Assembly (NCBI RefSeq): GCF_026162625.1
Contig: NZ_JAOTBD010000001.1
Span: 248,001 to 312,000 of the forward strand
From: Paracoccus beibuensis
GTDB taxonomy: Bacteria; Pseudomonadota; Alphaproteobacteria; Rhodobacterales; Rhodobacteraceae
Direction: 5' to 3'
Length of the DNA: 64,000 nucleotides
The translations under genes were made by a program, and so were the position numbers. Under the pieces are notes generated by a model. That model made no database searches. It was not told where the DNA came from and was given only the letters and a program-made list of their open reading frames with translations. Positions within the stretch are counted from its first letter, which is position 1; each line of letters opens with the position of its first letter. Shown here piece by piece: positions 55,781 to 64,000 of the stretch.

Positions 55781-55830
55781 GGGCTTCTGCCCTCACTTCG
55801 CCCGCCCGTGCCCTTCATTAGGAATTGGAA

Positions 55831-60087
<4,257 letters not shown>

Positions 60088-60107
60088 TCGCCCGACCCTG
60101 ACCATTG

Positions 60108-60142
60108 CAAGGGCCCGGCAAAATGCCGGGCCCTTGTCTTTC
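60108..60142 (+). terminator. Terminator after rpoC
   Basis: A 12-bp perfect stem CAAGGGCCCGGC / GCCGGGCCCTTG with a 5-nt A-rich loop, followed by TCTTTC. It lies 20 bp after the stop and should end the rpoBC transcript. Confidence 0.85.
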
Positions 60143-60359
60143 GGGTTGCTTTGTTCCCGTCCCTGAACATACTGGCGCGGCTTTCCCAAGGATCGACCAT
60201 GCGCCGCCCCGTCCCGCATCTGCCCCGCTTGCCCCTGCGCCGCCCGTGTTGGCCCGGGTCATCGCGGCAGCCGTGGCCCGCCTGGGTGCTGCCTCCGTGG
60301 CAGGGGTTGAAGGTCGCCTGATCCCGCGACCTTCCATTCCCCAGAAACGGACCGATCCA

Positions 60360-61298
60360 ATGCCCGCCTCGATCATCTCTCCCCTTCGGCGAACCCGCCC
60401 CGCCTCGATCCGGCCTGCGCCCCTGAAACCCGGCGACAACCTGAGGGGCGCCGGTCTGATGACGCTGTCGATGATGTGCTTCGGCTGCAACGACGCCGTC
60501 ATCAAGTACGTCACGCAGGACGTGCCCCTCTATCAGGCGATCACCCTGCGTGGTGTCGTCGTCATGCTGGCGCTGTTGCTGCTGGCGCAGCGCGGCGGTG
60601 GGCTGCGCCTGCGGATCGCGGCGCCGATGCGGTGGCCGATGGCGCTGCGGCTGATCGGAGAGGTCGGCTCGACGTTGCTGTTCCTGAACGCTCTGACCCG
60701 GATGGAGATCGCCGACCTGACCGCCGTGATGCAGTCCCTGCCGCTGGTGGTCATGCTGGGCGCGGCCCTGTTCTTCGGCGAGAGCCTGGGCTGGCGCCGC
60801 ATGCTGGCCGTGGGCGCCGGCATGGTCGGCGTGCTGATCATCCTGCGTCCGGGCAGTGGCACCTTCGGCATCTGGTCGCTGGTTGCGCTGGGGGCGATGC
60901 TGCTGGTCGCGCTGCGTGACCTGTCGACACGGCGCTTCACCAGCGACGTCAAATCCTCGACCATCGCCTTTTATGCCGCGGTGACGGTGACGTTGGTGGG
61001 CCTGGTGCTGAGCATGGGACAGGGCTGGGTGATGCCCGATCTGCGCCAGGCGCTGCTGATGGTCCTATCGGGCGTCTTCCTGACCATCGCCTACATGTCG
61101 GCGGTCGCCGCCATGCGCATCGGAGAAATCGCGGCCGTCGCGCCCTTCCGCTATACATCGCTGCTGATGGCGATCGTCCTGGGGCTGCTGATCTTCGGCG
61201 ACTGGCCGGACCTCTGGACCTGGGTCGGGTCGGCCTTGGTCGTCGGTGCTGGCATCTATACGATCTGGCGCGAGGCGCAGCTGGGGCGCCAGCGCTGA
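60360..61298 (+). CDS. DMT-superfamily (EamA) transporter
   Basis: A 312-residue inner-membrane protein with ten predicted helices in two EamA repeats, for example MTLSMMCFGCNDAVIKYVTQ in the first and YAAVTVTLVGLVLSMG in the second. Members export metabolites or amino acids; the substrate is unknown. Start MPASIISPLRR at 60360 is chosen; the open frame upstream runs through the rpoC terminator. The stop shares a base with the next gene's ATG (TGATG). Confidence 0.9.
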   Translation: MPASIISPLRRTRPASIRPAPLKPGDNLRGAGLMTLSMMCFGCNDAVIKYVTQDVPLYQAITLRGVVVMLALLLLAQRGGGLRLRIAAPMRWPMALRLIGEVGSTLLFLNALTRMEIADLTAVMQSLPLVVMLGAALFFGESLGWRRMLAVGAGMVGVLIILRPGSGTFGIWSLVALGAMLLVALRDLSTRRFTSDVKSSTIAFYAAVTVTLVGLVLSMGQGWVMPDLRQALLMVLSGVFLTIAYMSAVAAMRIGEIAAVAPFRYTSLLMAIVLGLLIFGDWPDLWTWVGSALVVGAGIYTIWREAQLGRQR

Positions 61299-62137
61299 TG
61301 CGGGTGCAGATGCTGGGCCTCTGCCGCTTTTCCTATCTGGGGATGCGCGGCTATCAGGTCGACCATGACAGCATCGAGGCGCGGCGCGGCTACCTCTATG
61401 ACCCCAACCGGCTGGCGCGGCGGTGGCAGTGGTTCGAAACGGTCGCCGTGCCCGGCTGGCTGGACCAGACTGATCCCGACTTCACGCTGGTGGTGATGAC
61501 CGGGCCGGACCTGCCGCAGCCGTGGCTGGGCCGGCTGCAGGAGCTCTGCGACGGCGTTCCCCAGCTGCGGCTGTCGCTGGTGCCGCCGTTGAACTATCAC
61601 CTGCAGGCCTGCCGCGCTGCGGTCGCGCCCCATGTCGATCCGGAAGCGGAGGTGGTCGGGCACTTCCGCCACGACGACGACGACGCCGTGGCGCTGGACT
61701 ATGTCGCGCAAACGCGGGCCGACTTCAGCCGGGTCGAGGGCCTGTGGCGTGCCGAGGGCAAGCTGTCGCTCGACTATGGTCGCGGCCTGATGGTCGAGGC
61801 GCGGGAGGGCCGGCTGCGGATCACGCCCCGCATCTGCCACGACATGGGCGTCGCGCTGACGATCTTCCTGCGCCCCGAGGCCGATGAAACGGCCCTGCAC
61901 TATAACCACACGAAGCTGGCGCAGTGGATGCCGCGGGTGCAGGTGAATCGCCGGACGATGTTCATCCGGTCGATCCACTGCGACAGCGATTCCGGGGACA
62001 TGGGGCCGGGGCTTCCCTGGCAGCCGGGGGACGGGGCCCTGGACGCGATCCTGCGCGAGCGCTTCGGCTTGCGCCGGGGCGACCTCGAGGATCTGGCGCG
62101 GCGGTTGAACCCGCGTGGGGCAGGGGGGGCTTGTTGA
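61298..62137 (+). CDS. Putative rhamnosyltransferase family protein
   Basis: A 279-residue protein resembling the putative rhamnosyl transferase family (DUF3118 type). MLGLCRFSYLGMRGYQV leads, followed by PNRLARRWQWFETVAVPGWLDQ and a strong acidic HFRHDDDDAVALDY cluster that could be the metal and nucleotide-sugar site. HYNHTKLAQWMPRVQVNRRTMF is another conserved-looking stretch. The activity is unproven. It is coupled to the transporter and lies just before the rpsL promoter. Confidence 0.75.
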   Translation: MRVQMLGLCRFSYLGMRGYQVDHDSIEARRGYLYDPNRLARRWQWFETVAVPGWLDQTDPDFTLVVMTGPDLPQPWLGRLQELCDGVPQLRLSLVPPLNYHLQACRAAVAPHVDPEAEVVGHFRHDDDDAVALDYVAQTRADFSRVEGLWRAEGKLSLDYGRGLMVEAREGRLRITPRICHDMGVALTIFLRPEADETALHYNHTKLAQWMPRVQVNRRTMFIRSIHCDSDSGDMGPGLPWQPGDGALDAILRERFGLRRGDLEDLARRLNPRGAGGAC

Positions 62138-62162
62138 CAGCACCGGGGATTCCCCTTATAGC
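62134..62162 (+). promoter_or_regulatory. Strong promoter of the rpsL (str) operon
   Basis: Exact TTGACA (62134-62139), a 17-bp spacer and TATAGC (62157-62162). It overlaps the stop codon of the preceding gene and would give a leader of about 200 nt before rpsL. No further gene is seen in 62138-62367. Confidence 0.8.
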
Positions 62163-62367
62163 CCCGCTACCCGGCGGGAAACCGTATCGGGTGCCAGAAC
62201 CTATGAGGTCACGATCCGGGCCGATTCTGCCCCGATCCTCTGGAATTACGCCCGTCAGCCCGCCATGGGCCGGACGGGCTTGGCATTTTGCGATTCGCGC
62301 AAGGTGCCGTCGAGAAGTGGCGCAACCAGATGGTTGCGAGTATTGACAGAGCAAGACGGGGAACCGA

Positions 62368-62739
62368 ATGCCGACGATCCAACAGCTGATCCGCAAGCCG
62401 CGGCAGCCGAAAGTGCAGCGCTCGAAGTCGCAGCACCTTCAGGGCTGCCCGCAGAAGCGCGGCGTCTGCACGCGCGTCTACACCACGACGCCGAAGAAAC
62501 CGAACTCCGCTATGCGTAAGGTGGCCAAGGTCCGCCTGACGAATGGCTTCGAGGTCATCTCCTACATTCCGGGCGAAAAGCACAACCTGCAGGAACACAG
62601 CGTCGTGCTGATCCGCGGCGGCCGCGTGAAAGACCTTCCGGGTGTCCGTTACCACATCCTGCGCGGTGTGCTGGATACCCAGGGCGTCAAGGATCGTCGC
62701 CAGCGTCGTTCGAAATACGGCGCGAAGCGTCCGAAGTAA
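62368..62739 (+). CDS. rpsL: 30S ribosomal protein S12
   Basis: A 123-residue S12 of the decoding center. [38 protein letters not shown] and [12 protein letters not shown] are diagnostic. The lysines in PKKPNS and RVKDLPG that mutate in streptomycin-resistant strains are wild type. First gene of the str operon. Confidence 0.98.
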   Translation: MPTIQQLIRKPRQPKVQRSKSQHLQGCPQKRGVCTRVYTTTPKKPNSAMRKVAKVRLTNGFEVISYIPGEKHNLQEHSVVLIRGGRVKDLPGVRYHILRGVLDTQGVKDRRQRRSKYGAKRPK

Positions 62740-62751
62740 GGAGAGGCATCA

Positions 62752-63222
62752 ATGTCCCGTCGTCACGCCGCTGAAAAGCGCGAAGTTCTGCCCGACGCCA
62801 AATTTGGCGATCGCGTGCTGACCAAATTCATGAACAACCTGATGGTTGACGGCAAGAAATCGACCGCCGAGCGGATCGTCTACAACGCGCTCGACCGCGT
62901 TCAGACCCGCCTGAAGCGCGAGCCGATCGAAGTCTTCCACGAGGCGCTCGACAACGTGAAGCCGTCCGTCGAAGTGCGTTCGCGCCGCGTCGGTGGTGCC
63001 ACCTACCAGGTTCCCGTCGAGGTTCGCCCGATCCGCCGCGAGGCCCTGGCCATCCGCTGGCTGATCACGGCTGCCGCCAAGCGCAACGAGAACACGATGG
63101 AAGAGCGCCTTGCGGGCGAGCTGTCCGATGCCGTCAACGGCCGCGGCACCGCCGTCAAGAAGCGCGAAGATACGCACAAGATGGCCGACGCCAACAAGGC
63201 GTTCAGCCACTACCGCTGGTAA
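62752..63222 (+). CDS. rpsG: 30S ribosomal protein S7
   Basis: A 156-residue S7, primary binder of the 16S 3' domain. [20 protein letters not shown] and [16 protein letters not shown] are characteristic. It lies 12 bp after rpsL behind GGAGAGGCATCA and is followed 18 bp later by fusA. S7 usually represses translation of the operon. Confidence 0.98.
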   Translation: MSRRHAAEKREVLPDAKFGDRVLTKFMNNLMVDGKKSTAERIVYNALDRVQTRLKREPIEVFHEALDNVKPSVEVRSRRVGGATYQVPVEVRPIRREALAIRWLITAAAKRNENTMEERLAGELSDAVNGRGTAVKKREDTHKMADANKAFSHYRW

Positions 63223-63240
63223 GGCGAAAGGATCCAATTC

Positions 63241-64000
63241 ATGGCACGCGAATATCAGCTTCCGCGTTATCGCAACTTCGGCATCATGGCCCACATCGAT
63301 GCCGGCAAGACGACGACGACCGAGCGCATCCTTTTCTACACGGGCAAGTCGCACAAGATCGGCGAAGTGCATGACGGCGCTGCGACCATGGACTGGATGG
63401 AGCAAGAGCAGGAACGCGGCATCACGATCACGTCTGCCGCGACCACCACGTTCTGGCAGCGTCAGGAAGACCCCACCACCGAGGGGACTTCGGACACCAA
63501 GTACCGCTTCAACATCATCGACACCCCGGGTCACGTCGACTTCACCATCGAGGTCGAGCGTTCGCTGGCCGTGCTGGACGGCGCGATCTGCCTGCTGGAC
63601 GCCAACGCCGGCGTCGAGCCGCAGACCGAGACCGTCTGGCGCCAGGCCGACCGCTACAAGGTCCCGCGGATCGTGTTCGTCAACAAGATGGACAAGATCG
63701 GCGCCGACTTCTTCAACTGCGTGAAGATGATCAAGGACCGCACCGGCGGCACCCCGTGCCCGATCGCCCTGCCGATCGGCGCCGAGGACAAGCTGGAAGG
63801 CATCATCGACCTGATCAAGATGGAAGAGTGGACCTGGCGCGGCGAGGATCTGGGCGCGTCCTGGACCCGTCAGCCGATCCGTGACGAGCTGAAGGACCTG
63901 GCAGACGAATGGCGTTCGAACCTGGTCGAGCTTGCCGTCGAGCAGGACGACGCCGCAATGGAAGCCTATCTGGAAGGCAACGAGCCTGACGAGGCGACCC
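63241..64000 (+). CDS. fusA: Elongation factor G, C-terminus cut by window edge
   Basis: Translocation GTPase. The 253 residues present include the P-loop [13 protein letters not shown] (17-29), the switch I region [18 protein letters not shown] (switch II) and NKMD. A short insert ([15 protein letters not shown]) before the switch II strand is typical of alphaproteobacterial EF-G. GAAAGGATCCAATTC precedes ATG 63241. Confidence 0.97.
   Translation, partial: MAREYQLPRYRNFGIMAHIDAGKTTTTERILFYTGKSHKIGEVHDGAATMDWMEQEQERGITITSAATTTFWQRQEDPTTEGTSDTKYRFNIIDTPGHVDFTIEVERSLAVLDGAICLLDANAGVEPQTETVWRQADRYKVPRIVFVNKMDKIGADFFNCVKMIKDRTGGTPCPIALPIGAEDKLEGIIDLIKMEEWTWRGEDLGASWTRQPIRDELKDLADEWRSNLVELAVEQDDAAMEAYLEGNEPDEAT

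Overview
This 64 kb window reads as chromosome of a GC-rich alphaproteobacterium of the Rhodobacteraceae, most likely Paracoccus or a close relative. That placement is an inference from protein style and gene order: a tsaD, hemD, mitofilin-like and hemY neighbourhood, an lpxK block with DUF4170, EVE and YciI proteins, and tRNA-Trp, secE, nusG, rplKAJL, rpoBC followed by rpsL, rpsG, fusA. Both ends are cut inside genes: a copper P-type ATPase on the left and fusA on the right.

Layout. 1-4.3 kb: copA-type ATPase (minus), an L,D-transpeptidase and the tRNA 2-selenouridine synthase. 4.4-10 kb: a minus-strand nucleoside-uptake operon (binding protein, double ATPase, two permeases) ending in purine nucleoside phosphorylase. 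10-24 kb: housekeeping blocks for t6A tRNA modification (tsaB, tsaD), RimI, an Nfu-type Fe-S protein, a sugar transferase, truA, lipid A genes with a degenerate KDO-transferase relative, gpsA and the hemD-hemY group, closed by a terminator and tRNA-Thr(CGT). 24.2-28 kb: a non-coding stretch carrying a complete IS66-family element with 8-bp target duplications. 28-40 kb: pyrG, secG, cobQ, ispH, rnhA, queF and ileS.

40.9-45.7 kb is a small integrated island in the 3' end of tRNA-Tyr. A 25-bp near-perfect repeat of the tRNA end bounds it. It carries a broken tyrosine integrase next to the tRNA, a serine recombinase translationally coupled to a protein with family-A-polymerase-like motifs, a small membrane protein and a 23-bp inverted repeat. 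This is the part of the window most likely to hold something undescribed.

45.8-64 kb is the transcription and translation core: rlmB, tRNA-Trp, secE-nusG, ribosomal protein operons, rpoBC and the str operon. An EamA-type exporter and a rhamnosyltransferase-like gene lie between rpoC and rpsL.

Translational coupling is common: many neighbours share TGATG or ATGA stop/start junctions. Possible cis-regulatory features include a 15-codon leader peptide with nested hairpins ahead of ileS, a Cys- and Pro-rich leader-like ORF overlapping the copA start, alternative hairpins plus a terminator ahead of a CoA-binding gene, and the usual ribosomal-operon leaders.
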